Below are positions 46,014 through 55,331 of a stretch of 64,000 bases of DNA, piece after piece (the first letter of the stretch is position 1; each line of letters starts with the position of its first letter). Location: positions 434,001-498,000 of the forward strand of contig NZ_SWKM01000011.1 of the NCBI RefSeq assembly GCF_005871205.1. The letters run 5' to 3'. The notes beneath the pieces are model-generated. The model searched no databases. It saw only the letters and a program-made list of their open reading frames with translations, and was not told the DNA's origin. This DNA comes from Marinobacter alexandrii (lineage in GTDB: Bacteria > Pseudomonadota > Gammaproteobacteria > Pseudomonadales > Oleiphilaceae). Position numbers and translations under genes: made by a program.

Positions 46014-47300
46014 TCAGGACTGCTCTCGGGCGATGGCCCGGAAGGCGATGTCCTTGCGGTAAAAGACACCGTCCCAGTGGATCTTGGCGGCCAGTTCGTA
46101 AGCCCGCTGCTGGGCTTCGGTTACGGACTTGCCCAAGGCAGTGGCGCAAAGCACTCGTCCGCCGTTGGTGACTACCTGCTCACCCTGGAGCTTGGTGCCG
46201 GCGTGGAACACTTTCTCGCCGTCGATCTCGGTTTCCGGCAGGCCGGAAATGGCGTCGCCCTTGTTGTAGCCGGCGGGATAACCACCGGCGGCCAGGACGA
46301 TGCCGACTGACGCACGGTCGTCCCAATCGGAGCGACACTGGTCCAGCTTGCCGTCGATGGCGGCACCGCACAGTTCAACCAGGTCTGACTGCATGCGCAG
46401 CATGATCGGCTGGGTTTCCGGATCACCGAAGCGGCAGTTGAACTCAATGACCTTGGGAGTACCGTTGCCGTCGATCATCAAACCGGCGTACAGGAAGCCC
46501 TTGTAGGGATGACCCTCGGCCGCCATGCCACGCACGGTTGGGTAGATGACTTCGTCCATGATGCGCTGGTGCACATCGGCAGTGACCACCGGGGCGGGAG
46601 AGTAAGCGCCCATACCGCCGGTGTTGGGGCCAGTATCACCATCACCCACGCGCTTGTGATCCTGGGAGGTGGCCATGGCCAGCACGTGCTCGCCGTCGAC
46701 CATGACAATAAAGCTGGCTTCCTCGCCGTCGAGGAATTCCTCGATGACTACCCGGCTGCCGGCGTCGCCGAAGGCATTGCCCGCCAGCATGTCACGGATG
46801 GCATCCTCGGCTTCCGCCAGGGTCATGGCGACGATAACGCCTTTGCCAGCGGCCAGGCCATCGGCCTTGACCACAATGGGCGCGCCCTGCTCACGAACGT
46901 AGGCCAGGGCCTCTTCGACATCAGTGAAATTGGCGTAGGCCGCGGTCGGGATTTTCTGGCGTGCCAGAAAGTCCTTGGTAAAGGCTTTTGAACCTTCCAG
47001 CTGGGCGGCACCGGCACTGGGGCCGAAGACTCGCAGGCCACGCTCTTCGAACTGATCAACAATGCCAGCCACCAAGGGCGCTTCGGGCCCGACGATAGTC
47101 AGGCCAACGTTGTTGGTGGCTGCGAAGTTGGCGAGTCCGTCAAGGTCCATCACATCAATGTTGACGTTCTCAAGGCCCGGCTCACGCGCGGTACCGGCGT
47201 TGCCCGGAGCAACAAAGACACGGTCGGCCACAGGAGACTGGGCGGCTTTCCAGGCCAGTGCGTGTTCGCGGCCACCGTTGCCGATCACAAGAATGTTCAT
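46014..47300 (-). CDS. purD: Phosphoribosylamine-glycine ligase
   Basis: 428 residues, the usual length. It begins MNILVIGNGGREHALAWKAA and keeps GPEAPLVAGIVDQF near 73, the ATP-grasp segment KADGLAAGKGVIVA near 146 and the metal-binding EFNCRFGDPETQP near 285. The enzyme joins glycine to phosphoribosylamine, the second step of purine synthesis. The ATG follows AAAGGA by eight bases. It lies 27 bases after purH and is cotranscribed with it. Confidence 0.97.
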   Translation of the reverse strand: MNILVIGNGGREHALAWKAAQSPVADRVFVAPGNAGTAREPGLENVNIDVMDLDGLANFAATNNVGLTIVGPEAPLVAGIVDQFEERGLRVFGPSAGAAQLEGSKAFTKDFLARQKIPTAAYANFTDVEEALAYVREQGAPIVVKADGLAAGKGVIVAMTLAEAEDAIRDMLAGNAFGDAGSRVVIEEFLDGEEASFIVMVDGEHVLAMATSQDHKRVGDGDTGPNTGGMGAYSPAPVVTADVHQRIMDEVIYPTVRGMAAEGHPYKGFLYAGLMIDGNGTPKVIEFNCRFGDPETQPIMLRMQSDLVELCGAAIDGKLDQCRSDWDDRASVGIVLAAGGYPAGYNKGDAISGLPETEIDGEKVFHAGTKLQGEQVVTNGGRVLCATALGKSVTEAQQRAYELAAKIHWDGVFYRKDIAFRAIAREQS

Positions 47301-47327
47301 GTTTGGAATCCTTTAGCTGGTCCGGAA

Positions 47328-48908
47328 TCAGTGACGGAAATGGCGCATGCCGGTGAATACCATGGCAATGCCATGCTCGTTGGCAGCGTCTATCACTTCC
47401 TGGTCGCGCATGGAGCCACCTGGCTGAATCACCGCGGTGATGCCGGCCTTGGCGGCGGCATCAATGCCATCCCGGAACGGGAAGAAGGCGTCCGAAGCCA
47501 TCACCGACCCTTTCACTTCCAGGTTTTCATCCGCCGCTTTGATACCGGCGATCTTGGCACTGTAAACCCGGCTCATCTGGCCAGCACCAACACCAATGGT
47601 GCGGCCCGCCTTGGCGTAGACAATGGCGTTGGACTTGACGTACTTGGCCACTTCCCAGGCGAACAGCAGGTCGTTGAGTTCGGCTTCGGACGGCTGGCGA
47701 TCGGTTACCACTTTGACGTCGGCCATAGCGACCATGCCCAAGTCACGGTCCTGCACCAGCAGGCCACCGGTTACCCGTTTGTAGTCCAGGGTCTGGGCCC
47801 GCTCACCATCGAAATCGCCACACGCCAGCAGGCGGACGTTCTTCTTGGCTGCCACCAACTCAACCGCTTCGGGGGCGATGGTCGGGGCAATGATGACTTC
47901 GACGAACTGGCGGTCGATGATGGCCTTGGCGGTGTCGGCATCCAGCTCGCGGTTGAAGGCGATGATGCCGCCAAAAGCGGAGGTCGGATCGGTGGCGAAG
48001 GCCAGATCGTAGGCTTGGCGGATGTCGGTGCCAATGGCAACGCCGCAGGGGTTGGCGTGCTTGACGATCACACAAGCGGGATCGGCGAAGGGCTTAACGC
48101 ACTCCAGGGCGGCATCGGTATCGGCCACGTTGTTGTACGACAGCTCCTTGCCCTGCAGCTGTTTCGCGGTGGCGATGCAGGCTTCCTTCGGGTTGCGCTC
48201 GGTGTAGAACGCGGCGCGCTGGTGCGGGTTTTCGCCGTAGCGCATGTCCTGAACCTTCACAAACTGGGTGTTAAAGGTACGTGGGAATTCGGCGTTGTCG
48301 TTGTCCGGTGTGCGTCCGCCCAGGTAGTTGGCAATCGCGCCGTCGTATCCGGCAGTGTGTTCAAAGGCTTTGACTGCAAGGTCAAAGCGGGTGCTGTAGG
48401 TCAGCTCGCCGTCGTTGTCTTCCAGCTCTTTAAGGACCCGGCTGTAATCCGAGGCGTTGACCACAATGGCTACGTCGTTGTGGTTTTTGGCCGCAGCGCG
48501 GACCATGGTGGGGCCGCCAATATCGATGTTCTCGATGGCCGTGGCCAGGTCGCAGTCCGGATTGGCGACGGTTTCCTCAAACGGGTACAGGTTCACCACC
48601 ACCATGTCGATCGGGTTGATGCCGTGCTCGCCCATGACGGTGTCGTCGGTGCCACGGCGACCGAGAATCCCGCCATGGATTTTCGGATGCAGGGTCTTAA
48701 CCCGGCCGTCCATCATTTCCGGGAATCCGGTGTAATCGGATACTTCGGTCACTGGAATGTTGTTTTCTTTCAGGAGGCGGAAGGTACCTCCGGTGGACAG
48801 CAGTTCGATACCGCGTTCGGTCAGGGCACGGCCGAAATCGACGATGCCACTTTTATCACTCACGCTGATCAGAGCGCGACGGACGGGGGAGTTAGCCTGG
48901 TTTACCAT
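47328..48908 (-). CDS. purH: Bifunctional AICAR transformylase / IMP cyclohydrolase
   Basis: 526 residues, standard length. The N-terminal cyclohydrolase starts [20 protein letters not shown] and includes [20 protein letters not shown] near 62-80. The transformylase domain has the active-site segment [12 protein letters not shown] near 269. It catalyses the last two steps of IMP synthesis. Together with purD downstream it forms the classical purHD operon. A hairpin at 48939-48972 lies between it and fis. Confidence 0.97.
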   Translation of the reverse strand: MVNQANSPVRRALISVSDKSGIVDFGRALTERGIELLSTGGTFRLLKENNIPVTEVSDYTGFPEMMDGRVKTLHPKIHGGILGRRGTDDTVMGEHGINPIDMVVVNLYPFEETVANPDCDLATAIENIDIGGPTMVRAAAKNHNDVAIVVNASDYSRVLKELEDNDGELTYSTRFDLAVKAFEHTAGYDGAIANYLGGRTPDNDNAEFPRTFNTQFVKVQDMRYGENPHQRAAFYTERNPKEACIATAKQLQGKELSYNNVADTDAALECVKPFADPACVIVKHANPCGVAIGTDIRQAYDLAFATDPTSAFGGIIAFNRELDADTAKAIIDRQFVEVIIAPTIAPEAVELVAAKKNVRLLACGDFDGERAQTLDYKRVTGGLLVQDRDLGMVAMADVKVVTDRQPSEAELNDLLFAWEVAKYVKSNAIVYAKAGRTIGVGAGQMSRVYSAKIAGIKAADENLEVKGSVMASDAFFPFRDGIDAAAKAGITAVIQPGGSMRDQEVIDAANEHGIAMVFTGMRHFRH

Positions 48909-48938
48909 GAGTCACTTTCTTCGCTGGAGATGAACGAA

Positions 48939-48972
48939 TAAGGGCCTCGCGAATGATTCCGGGAGGCCCTTA
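48939..48972. terminator. Terminator-like hairpin between fis and purH
   Basis: TAAGGGCCTC and GAGGCCCTTA form a ten-base stem with a 14-base loop. The T-run on the minus side is short (TTATTCG), so it may end only part of the dusB-fis transcripts. Confidence 0.6.
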
Positions 48973-48991
48973 TAAAGTCAGGGTGTCTGGA

Positions 48992-49309
48992 TTATAGCAG
49001 ACCGTACTGCTTCAGCTTCTTGCGGAGCGTGCCGCGATTCAGCCCAAGCATGGTCGACGCCTTGGTCTGGTTGTTGCGGGTGTATTTCATCACCTGCTCC
49101 AGAAGTGGCGCCTCAACCTCGGACAGTACCAGCTGGTACACCTCGGTCACTGGCGCACCGTCCAACTGGGCAAAATAGTTCTTCAGGGCAACTTCCACGC
49201 TGTCACGCAAGGTGACGCTGTTGCCGCTGCCATTGACGGTCTGAAGCTGGTGAATATCTTCATTGGCTGGGGTGCTTAGATTGTCGTGTGCCAAAGTCTC
49301 AGCGCTCAT
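48992..49309 (-). CDS. fis: Nucleoid-associated transcription factor Fis
   Basis: 105 residues from the ATG at 49309. The C-terminal helix-turn-helix is canonical: [20 protein letters not shown], then KKLKQYGLL. The protein dimerises and bends DNA, activating rRNA genes and shaping growth-phase expression. Its start overlaps the dusB stop by four bases, the conserved dusB-fis arrangement of gammaproteobacteria, so dusB leads the message. A longer frame to 49600 is antiparallel noise from dusB. Confidence 0.96.
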   Translation of the reverse strand: MSAETLAHDNLSTPANEDIHQLQTVNGSGNSVTLRDSVEVALKNYFAQLDGAPVTEVYQLVLSEVEAPLLEQVMKYTRNNQTKASTMLGLNRGTLRKKLKQYGLL

Positions 49310-50304
49310 GCTGCGAATACCTCTCCATTTCGTAAGCCTGCAAAATACTGTTGAATGCTGTCTTTCTGCTCCAGTGCATCTTCGATGGCGTTGAAGCGTT
49401 TGCGAAACTCTTTGCTCTGGTCGTGGGACTGCAGGTACCAACCCACGTGCTTTCTGGCGATGCGAACACCCATGGTTTCGCCGTAGAAGCTGTGCAGCTC
49501 GGCCAGGTGTTCGATCAGAATCTGCTCCACTTCGCCCAGCGGCGGCTCTGCCAGGTGTGTCCCGGTCTCCAGGAAGTGAAGAATCTCCCGGAAGATCCAC
49601 GGCCGCCCCTGGGCGCCACGGCCGATCAACAGGCCATCCGCGCCTGTGTGCTTGAGCACGTATTGGGCCTGCTCCGGCGTGGTGATGTCGCCATTGGCAA
49701 ACACCGGAATCCGCACCCGGGATTTGACCTCGGCGATGGTGTCGTACTCGGCCTCGCCGTTGTATTTGTCGGCCCGGGTACGACCATGGATCGCCAGCGC
49801 CTGAATGCCGGCATCCTCAGCCATTCTGGCAATGATCGGGGCGTTCCGGTTGTCCCGGTCCCAGCCGGTGCGCATTTTCAGCGTGACCGGGATATCAACC
49901 GCGTTTACGACCGCCTTCAGGATGTCGTTGACCAGCGCCTCATCTTTCATCAGGGCCGATCCTGCGGCCTTGTTACAGACCTTCTTGGCGGGACAGCCCA
50001 TGTTGATGTCGATGATCTGGGCGCCGAACTTCGCATTCTGTCGGGCGGCGTCGGCCAGCATCTCCGGGTCTCCGCCGGCAATCTGCACCGACCGGGGCTC
50101 CGGCTCGCCGTCGTGGTTGAGTCGGGTCTGTGATTTTCGTGTATGCCAGAGCCTGCTGTCCGCTATGACCATTTCCGATACCGCAAGACCTGCTCCCATC
50201 CTCCTGCACAGCAGTCGGAACGGTCGGTCTGTCACGCCGGCCATGGGCGCAACAATCAGCGGGTTGGGCAAGGTGTACGGCCCGATTTTTGCCGTCGGCA
50301 GCAT
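49306..50304 (-). CDS. dusB: tRNA-dihydrouridine synthase B
   Basis: 332 residues from the ATG at 50304 ([20 protein letters not shown]); the frame stays open further upstream but those residues do not fit the family. Key motifs: [13 protein letters not shown], the catalytic-cysteine region [20 protein letters not shown] and [11 protein letters not shown] for FMN phosphate. The enzyme reduces uridines in the D-loop of tRNA. It is followed by fis in the same transcript. The ribosome site is weak. Confidence 0.95.
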   Translation of the reverse strand: MLPTAKIGPYTLPNPLIVAPMAGVTDRPFRLLCRRMGAGLAVSEMVIADSRLWHTRKSQTRLNHDGEPEPRSVQIAGGDPEMLADAARQNAKFGAQIIDINMGCPAKKVCNKAAGSALMKDEALVNDILKAVVNAVDIPVTLKMRTGWDRDNRNAPIIARMAEDAGIQALAIHGRTRADKYNGEAEYDTIAEVKSRVRIPVFANGDITTPEQAQYVLKHTGADGLLIGRGAQGRPWIFREILHFLETGTHLAEPPLGEVEQILIEHLAELHSFYGETMGVRIARKHVGWYLQSHDQSKEFRKRFNAIEDALEQKDSIQQYFAGLRNGEVFAA

Positions 50305-50432
50305 GATCTGAGTCCGTGTCACAGCGGGTTTAGCAAACGTCGGATTCGAACGACTGTTCAATAAATAATCGATCGAGGTTCCGAAGGGCGCTAATGATAC
50401 CGCCGGGTGGGACATGATTGAAGGGGCAGCAA

Positions 50433-50458
50433 CACGAAAAAACTGATTATTTTTCGTG
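50433..50458. terminator. AT-rich hairpin between the zinc-ribbon gene and dusB
   Basis: CACGAAAAA and TTTTTCGTG pair around a seven-to-eight-base loop. It lies inside the 225-base gap between the DUF3426 gene stop (50530) and the dusB start (50304). It may end the upstream acc/prmA transcript; the dusB promoter must then lie downstream of it. Confidence 0.5.
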
Positions 50459-50529
50459 CTTTCTGGTTGACTTTTGTTCTCTGTGGTGAGGATCGATGTT
50501 CACTGTCGAGTAAACACTTGCTTACCACT

Positions 50530-51774
50530 TCAGGGCGTATAGGGGCGGAAGTTCAGGTTGTAATTTACCGCATCCTTGCCGGGATCGCGGATGTCGATGG
50601 CGATTCGGACCGGGGTGTCCTTGGGCATGGCACTGAGCTCCTGGCCCTCGCCGGCAAGGTACTCGTCTGGGGTAAAAATACTTTGCGCCACCACGTCGCC
50701 GTTCAGGTTGGAGAAGGTCAGGGCAATGGCCGGGAAGGGCTGTTCAAAGTCGGCCCGGTTGATGATCACGGCGTTCACCACCAGCTGGCTGCGGTTGTCC
50801 GGATCGGTTCGAACCACCAGTTTGCGGCTCTGGATAGCATCAACATTGATCAGCGGTTTCAGCTCGCAGCCGGCGATGGCGCAACCTTTTTCATAGAGCG
50901 GACGCAGCTCGGGGATAGAGGAGAGGCGGTCAAACTGGAACCAGGTCACTTGCGCCACCAGGATGCCGATCAGCGACAGCACCACCACCGACCATATTAC
51001 CGTGCGCAGTTTGCCTGAGTTGTCGCCCCGAACTGATACCGGTTCCCGGCGGAGGTTGTCGTAGGGCACGGTGGCTGCCAAGGGTTCGCCCAGCTGGCTG
51101 TCCTTGGCATCAAAGTCAAAGTCCGTGTCGTTGCCAAACGATCCGTAGAAGTCATCCGATGGCTCGGTTTGCGGTGACGGCTGAACCGGCTCAGCCTCGA
51201 CCTTTAGCTCGAAATGCGAAGTCATATCCGGATCAAAGGTCGAGTCAACGCTTGACTCGACGGTGTCGTCGGAATAGTCGGGTTCCGGCTTGGAGGTCTG
51301 GGCCTCTTCAGGAGGCTCGGGTTCCGGTACAGTTTTGCTGGCGGGTTTCGCCGTTTCGTTCAGGATGGCCTCAGCCCAGCTTTCGTCAACGTCTTTGGCG
51401 GTGTCGTCGTCCCCAGCATCCTGAAAGTCGCTGCTGTTTTGGCCATCCATAGTGCGGAAGCTATCGCTCAGTTCGTCGTCCGAGAAGGTCAGCTTGGTGC
51501 CGGCGTAGGGCTCTTCGCTGGCGTCTTCCTCGGGGTTGTCGGCGAAGACGAAGTCTTCTTCAGGGGTGCGGTAATCTTCGGAGGTCTCTGGCTCGGGCTG
51601 AGCCGGTGCCGGCTTGGAACTGCTCCGGGGCATCACCTGGTGCTCAATGGCGTTGAACACCGACAAGCAGTTGCCGCAGCGTACTTTGCCCTTGGCAATA
51701 CCAAGTTGTTCGCTCGTTACCCGGAACCGGGTCTCGCATTTTGGGCATTGTGTCTGCAGGCTGCTTGAGGTCAT
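50530..51774 (-). CDS. Zinc-ribbon and DUF3426 domain membrane protein
   Basis: 414 residues. The N-terminal MJ0042-type zinc ribbon has CPKC (10-13) and CGNC (33-36). A long acidic, low-complexity middle part (about 50-240) is followed by one membrane segment near 258-278 and a DUF3426 domain to the end. The orientation should place the zinc finger in the cytoplasm and DUF3426 in the periplasm. Function unknown. The gene sits after prmA in the conserved acc-prmA-dusB-fis order seen in Pseudomonas relatives. Confidence 0.88.
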   Translation of the reverse strand: MTSSSLQTQCPKCETRFRVTSEQLGIAKGKVRCGNCLSVFNAIEHQVMPRSSSKPAPAQPEPETSEDYRTPEEDFVFADNPEEDASEEPYAGTKLTFSDDELSDSFRTMDGQNSSDFQDAGDDDTAKDVDESWAEAILNETAKPASKTVPEPEPPEEAQTSKPEPDYSDDTVESSVDSTFDPDMTSHFELKVEAEPVQPSPQTEPSDDFYGSFGNDTDFDFDAKDSQLGEPLAATVPYDNLRREPVSVRGDNSGKLRTVIWSVVVLSLIGILVAQVTWFQFDRLSSIPELRPLYEKGCAIAGCELKPLINVDAIQSRKLVVRTDPDNRSQLVVNAVIINRADFEQPFPAIALTFSNLNGDVVAQSIFTPDEYLAGEGQELSAMPKDTPVRIAIDIRDPGKDAVNYNLNFRPYTP

Positions 51775-51835
51775 GCTTTGTTCCTGAAAGCGACGGGGCT
51801 ACGAGTGCGCAGTTTAGTCGCTAAGGCACTGTTCG

Positions 51836-52732
51836 TCATCCGTTGTGGCGCCGCCCTGTAAGGCGTATCCATTCCTCACGCTGCACGGGCTCGTCCATAA
51901 TGAACCAGGGTTCATAGGCGGCCATCACTTCGCGGGCCTGATGGGACAGAATTCCGGACAGTACCAGGTCACCGCCGGGCTTGGTCAGCTTGGCCAGGTG
52001 TGGCGCCAGACCAATCAGTGGCTGGGCCAGAATGTTGGCGAGCATGACGTCGGTCGCAGCGTTGGGCTCGTTTTCCGGCAGGTACAGGCTGAGCCGGTCA
52101 TCCGCAACGCCGTTGCGCCGGGCATTCTCGCGGCTGGCATCCAGCGCCTGGGGGTCGGTATCGACACCCACCACATGGTCAGCGCCGAGCAGCAGGGCGG
52201 CCAGGCCGAGGATGCCGGAGCCGCAGCCATAGTCGGTCACTTGCCGGTTCTGCATGTCCTGGCCATCGAGCCACTCCAGGCACAGGGCCGTGGTCGGATG
52301 GGTGCCGGTGCCGAAGGCCAGGCCGGGATCCAGCATCAGGTTGGCGGCATCGGGTTCCGGTGCATCGTGCCAGCTGGGCACGATCCACAGGCGTTCGCCG
52401 AATTTCAGAGGCTGGAAGTCGTCCATCCACGCCCGCTCCCAGTCCTTGTCTTCGACCAGGGTAACGTCAATGTCGGGGAGGGATTGCTGGGTGGCTTGGT
52501 GCCAGAGGTCCCGAACATCGGCGCACAGTTGGTCAATGTCCCGGTCGGACTGGAACAGCCCGGTAACGGTCGTCTGACTCCACAGCGGTGTGGTGCCCGG
52601 ATCGGGCTCGTACAGTGGTTGGTCAGCGGCGTCTTCCATGGAGACGGCATCAGCGCCCATCTCCATCAGCAGATCTTCCAGCTGATCCGCGTTATCCGGG
52701 TCAGCTGGGATCTGTAGTTGTATCCAGGGCAT
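51836..52732 (-). CDS. prmA: Ribosomal protein L11 methyltransferase
   Basis: 298 residues, the normal length. The start MPWIQLQIPADPDNADQLED is the typical PrmA N-terminal domain. The SAM motif is DYGCGSGILGLAALLLGA near 163. LDPGLAFGTGTHPTT near 132 and LANILAQPL near 230 complete the signature. It trimethylates L11 on the 50S subunit. It lies 29 bases after accC and is probably cotranscribed. Confidence 0.96.
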   Translation of the reverse strand: MPWIQLQIPADPDNADQLEDLLMEMGADAVSMEDAADQPLYEPDPGTTPLWSQTTVTGLFQSDRDIDQLCADVRDLWHQATQQSLPDIDVTLVEDKDWERAWMDDFQPLKFGERLWIVPSWHDAPEPDAANLMLDPGLAFGTGTHPTTALCLEWLDGQDMQNRQVTDYGCGSGILGLAALLLGADHVVGVDTDPQALDASRENARRNGVADDRLSLYLPENEPNAATDVMLANILAQPLIGLAPHLAKLTKPGGDLVLSGILSHQAREVMAAYEPWFIMDEPVQREEWIRLTGRRHNG

Positions 52733-52761
52733 AGAAGTTCCTGCGGTGACGATGCAGGACG

Positions 52762-54108
52762 TCAGTCCCGCATCAGCTTTTCTAGGTAATGGATGGTGAA
52801 GTCTACCTGTTTAAAGCCGCCGTCGCGCACCAGTCTTCCATGCAGAGGCTGATTTGTCTTGATGCCTTCCACTACCAGCTCATCCAGCGCGTTCTTCATG
52901 CGCCGGCGAGCGATCTCCCGGTCATCACCCCAGGTGATCAGCTTGGCAATCAGGGAATCGTAGAAAGGCGGAACGGTGTAGCCGCTGTACAGGTGTGAAT
53001 CCACGCGAACCCCGTTACCGCCGGGCGCGTGAAAGTGCTTCACTTTGCCTGGGCTGGGAACGAACGTTTTCGGGTCCTCGGCATTGATCCGGCACTCGAT
53101 CGCATGCCCGGAGATCCGGATGTCATCCTGGGTGTACTGCAGCGGCAGGCCGCTGGCAATACGCAACTGCTCGCGCACGATGTCGACACCGGTGACCATC
53201 TCGGATACCGGATGTTCCACCTGAACCCGGGTGTTCATTTCGATGAAGTAGAATTCGCCGTCCTGGTATAGAAACTCGAACGTACCGGCGCCCACGTAGC
53301 CGATTTCCTTGCAGGCATCGACACAGGCCTTGAGCGTGCGCTCCCGGGACTCCGGGTTCACATTCGGGGCCGGTGCTTCTTCGATTACCTTCTGGTTGCG
53401 GCGCTGCATCGAGCAGTCGCGGTCGCCCAGGTGAATGCAGTTGCCGTGCATGTCCGCCAATACCTGGACTTCCACGTGACGCGGCCGTTCCAGGAATTTC
53501 TCGAGGTACACGGTCGGGTCGCCGAAGGCGTTGCGGGCTTCACTCTGGGTGATCTGAACACCCTTCAGCAGTGCGGCTTCCGAATGCACCACCTGCATGC
53601 CCCGGCCCCCGCCGCCAGACGCCGCCTTGATCATGACCGGATAGCCAATCTCGCGGGCGATGCGCAGGGTGCGTTCATCGTCGTCGGTGATCGGACCATC
53701 AGACCCGGGTACCGTCGGCACACCTGCGCGGATCATGGCGTTGATCGCAGAGACCTTGTTGCCCATCAATCGGATGGTGTCGGCCTTGGGGCCAATGAAG
53801 TGGAATCCGCTTTTTTCCACCTGTTCAGCAAAATCGGCATTCTCCGCCAGAAAACCGTAACCGGGGTGAATGCCCACGGAGTCAGTTACTTCGGCAGCGC
53901 TGATAATGGTGGGAATGTTGAGGTAGCTTTCCAGCGGGCTGTTAGGTCCGATGCAAACGGATTCGTCTGCCAGCCTAACGTGCATCAGGTCGCGATCGAC
54001 CTGGGAATGAACCGCTACAGTCTTGATGCCCAGCTCTTTGCAGGCACGCAGGATCCGGAGGGCAATTTCACCCCGGTTTGCGATCAGAACTTTTTCTAAC
54101 ATGGCCAT
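52762..54108 (-). CDS. accC: Acetyl-CoA carboxylase, biotin carboxylase subunit
   Basis: 448 residues. ATP-grasp signatures: [20 protein letters not shown] at the start, [14 protein letters not shown] near 160, [20 protein letters not shown] near 208-227 and [20 protein letters not shown] near 286. The enzyme carboxylates biotin on AccB as the first half of malonyl-CoA synthesis. Two starts are possible, ATG 54108 and ATG 54102; GGTGAT at the right distance favours the first. It follows accB by 18 bases. Confidence 0.97.
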   Translation of the reverse strand: MAMLEKVLIANRGEIALRILRACKELGIKTVAVHSQVDRDLMHVRLADESVCIGPNSPLESYLNIPTIISAAEVTDSVGIHPGYGFLAENADFAEQVEKSGFHFIGPKADTIRLMGNKVSAINAMIRAGVPTVPGSDGPITDDDERTLRIAREIGYPVMIKAASGGGGRGMQVVHSEAALLKGVQITQSEARNAFGDPTVYLEKFLERPRHVEVQVLADMHGNCIHLGDRDCSMQRRNQKVIEEAPAPNVNPESRERTLKACVDACKEIGYVGAGTFEFLYQDGEFYFIEMNTRVQVEHPVSEMVTGVDIVREQLRIASGLPLQYTQDDIRISGHAIECRINAEDPKTFVPSPGKVKHFHAPGGNGVRVDSHLYSGYTVPPFYDSLIAKLITWGDDREIARRRMKNALDELVVEGIKTNQPLHGRLVRDGGFKQVDFTIHYLEKLMRD

Positions 54109-54126
54109 GAGTAGCTATCACCGAGT

Positions 54127-54588
54127 TCAGGAAATGACGATCAGGGGCTGATCAAACTCCACCGGCTGGCCGTTCTCGACCAGAATTTCAGTGACGGTAC
54201 CGCTCTTGTCGGCCTCAATCTGGTTCATCATCTTCATCGCTTCGACGATGCAGATGACGTCACCGGCTTTCACCGACTGTCCAATTTCCACAAAGGCTTT
54301 GGCGGTGGGCGACGGCGAGCGGTAGAAGGTTCCGACCATGGGCGACTTAACGGAATGACCGCTCGGGGCTGCTGGCGCGGATTTTTCCTGCGTCGGTGCC
54401 GGCGAGGGCTCCGGGGCCGGTGCTGACTGCTGTGCTGGCGCCGGGTAATGACTCACATACTGGGTGCCGGCAACCTGCTCGCGGCGTCGGGAGATGCGAA
54501 CCGAATCGTCTCCTTCGTGAATCTCTAACTCCTCGACATCGGATTCTTCAAGCAGTTCGATCAATTTTTTGACTTTGCGAATATCCAT
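54127..54588 (-). CDS. accB: Acetyl-CoA carboxylase biotin carrier protein
   Basis: 153 residues. An N-terminal leucine-rich segment (1-40) is followed by a Pro/Ala-rich linker (about 45-78) and a biotinyl domain with EAMKMMNQ, biotinylated lysine 119. The linker is typical of AccB. It carries the carboxyl group from AccC to AccAD. The gene lies between aroQ and accC in the classic arrangement. Confidence 0.97.
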   Translation of the reverse strand: MDIRKVKKLIELLEESDVEELEIHEGDDSVRISRRREQVAGTQYVSHYPAPAQQSAPAPEPSPAPTQEKSAPAAPSGHSVKSPMVGTFYRSPSPTAKAFVEIGQSVKAGDVICIVEAMKMMNQIEADKSGTVTEILVENGQPVEFDQPLIVIS

Positions 54589-54615
54589 AGTTAATCCAGT
54601 CCCGTTATGTCTGGT

Positions 54616-55056
54616 CTATCGGTGAATGCGCTGCAGGGCTGCCTGGAGGGCAAGGTCGTACCCCTGGCTACCCAGCCCACAGATAACGCCATCGGCGATA
54701 TCGGAAAAATACGAGTGATGGCGGAACGATTCCCGCGCATGGACATTGGAAAGATGCACTTCAATGAAGGGGATGCCCGACGCCAACATCGCGTCCCTGA
54801 GTGCAATGCTGGTGTGGGTGAACGCGGCAGGATTGATGATGATGTAATCCACGCCTTCCGCCCTTGCTTCATGAATCCGTTCGATCAGCTCATACTCGGC
54901 GTTGGACTGCAGGTGTAGCAGGTGATGTCCCTGGTCTGCCGCTTGCTGTCGCAGTCGATCGTCGATGTCGTTCAGAGTCTCGTGGCCATAGACCTCGGGC
55001 TCGCGGGTTCCGAGCATGTTGAGGTTCGGGCCATGGAGCACGAGAATTGTCGACAT
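54616..55056 (-). CDS. aroQ: 3-dehydroquinate dehydratase, type II
   Basis: 146 residues, normal for type [18 protein letters not shown] near 9-24 carries the catalytic arginine and tyrosine, and [17 protein letters not shown] near 98-114 binds the substrate. The chain ends at [15 protein letters not shown]. The enzyme makes 3-dehydroshikimate in aromatic amino acid synthesis. First gene of the aroQ-accB-accC-prmA block. A Fur-box-like site lies about 160 bases upstream but is probably for the opposite strand. Confidence 0.96.
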   Translation of the reverse strand: MSTILVLHGPNLNMLGTREPEVYGHETLNDIDDRLRQQAADQGHHLLHLQSNAEYELIERIHEARAEGVDYIIINPAAFTHTSIALRDAMLASGIPFIEVHLSNVHARESFRHHSYFSDIADGVICGLGSQGYDLALQAALQRIHR

Positions 55057-55218
55057 GGTTCAGTCTGCCTTGATGTCTTTTTTACAGGATCGCCGAAAAT
55101 AACAGCACGTTCCCACAATGGTGCGTGCTTGTTTCATTCAGATCAACACTTTTTGACAATCATCCATGTTGTCCATTGGTCGTAAAAAGAAGGCTGGAAA
55201 CCGAAACGGGATCTTTCC

Positions 55219-55237
55219 GTTGATGACAATCATTGTC
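55219..55237. promoter_or_regulatory. Fur-box-like site
   Basis: GTTGATGACAATCATTGTC matches 15 of 19 positions of the Fur consensus GATAATGATAATCATTATC, including the whole central AATCATT. It lies in the aroQ upstream region, about 55-90 bases before a plus-strand terminator. Confidence 0.55.
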
Positions 55238-55327
55238 GTGAAGGGTGGCGCTTAGCGCTATACGACGTTGGTTTCATAGGGGGATTACGGAGCCGGGCAG
55301 ATTCAGAGGGTCTGCCCGGCTTTTTTT
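55238..55327 (+). ncRNA. Candidate Fur-regulated small RNA
   Basis: About 90 bases run from just after the Fur-box-like site to a strong plus-strand terminator, with no coding capacity I could see. A GCGCTTAGCGC inverted repeat lies near its start. A single promoter near or within a Fur box followed within 100 bases by a terminator is the layout of RyhB and PrrF RNAs. The RyhB and PrrF core sequences themselves were not found. The 5' end is a guess: no strong -35/-10 pair was identified. Confidence 0.35.
55291..55327 (+). terminator. Plus-strand rho-independent terminator
   Basis: AGCCGGGCAG and CTGCCCGGCT form a ten-base stem with an 11-base loop, followed by seven T on the plus strand. Read on the minus strand, the T-run is missing, so it is not a good terminator for the diguanylate cyclase gene. 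Confidence 0.85.
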
Positions 55328-55331
55328 GGCA

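Noticed and set aside
47262..48941. A 559-codon open frame opposite purH
   Set aside because: purH is intact with all motifs on the other strand; the opposite frame is open because of high GC and codon bias and has no recognisable domain.
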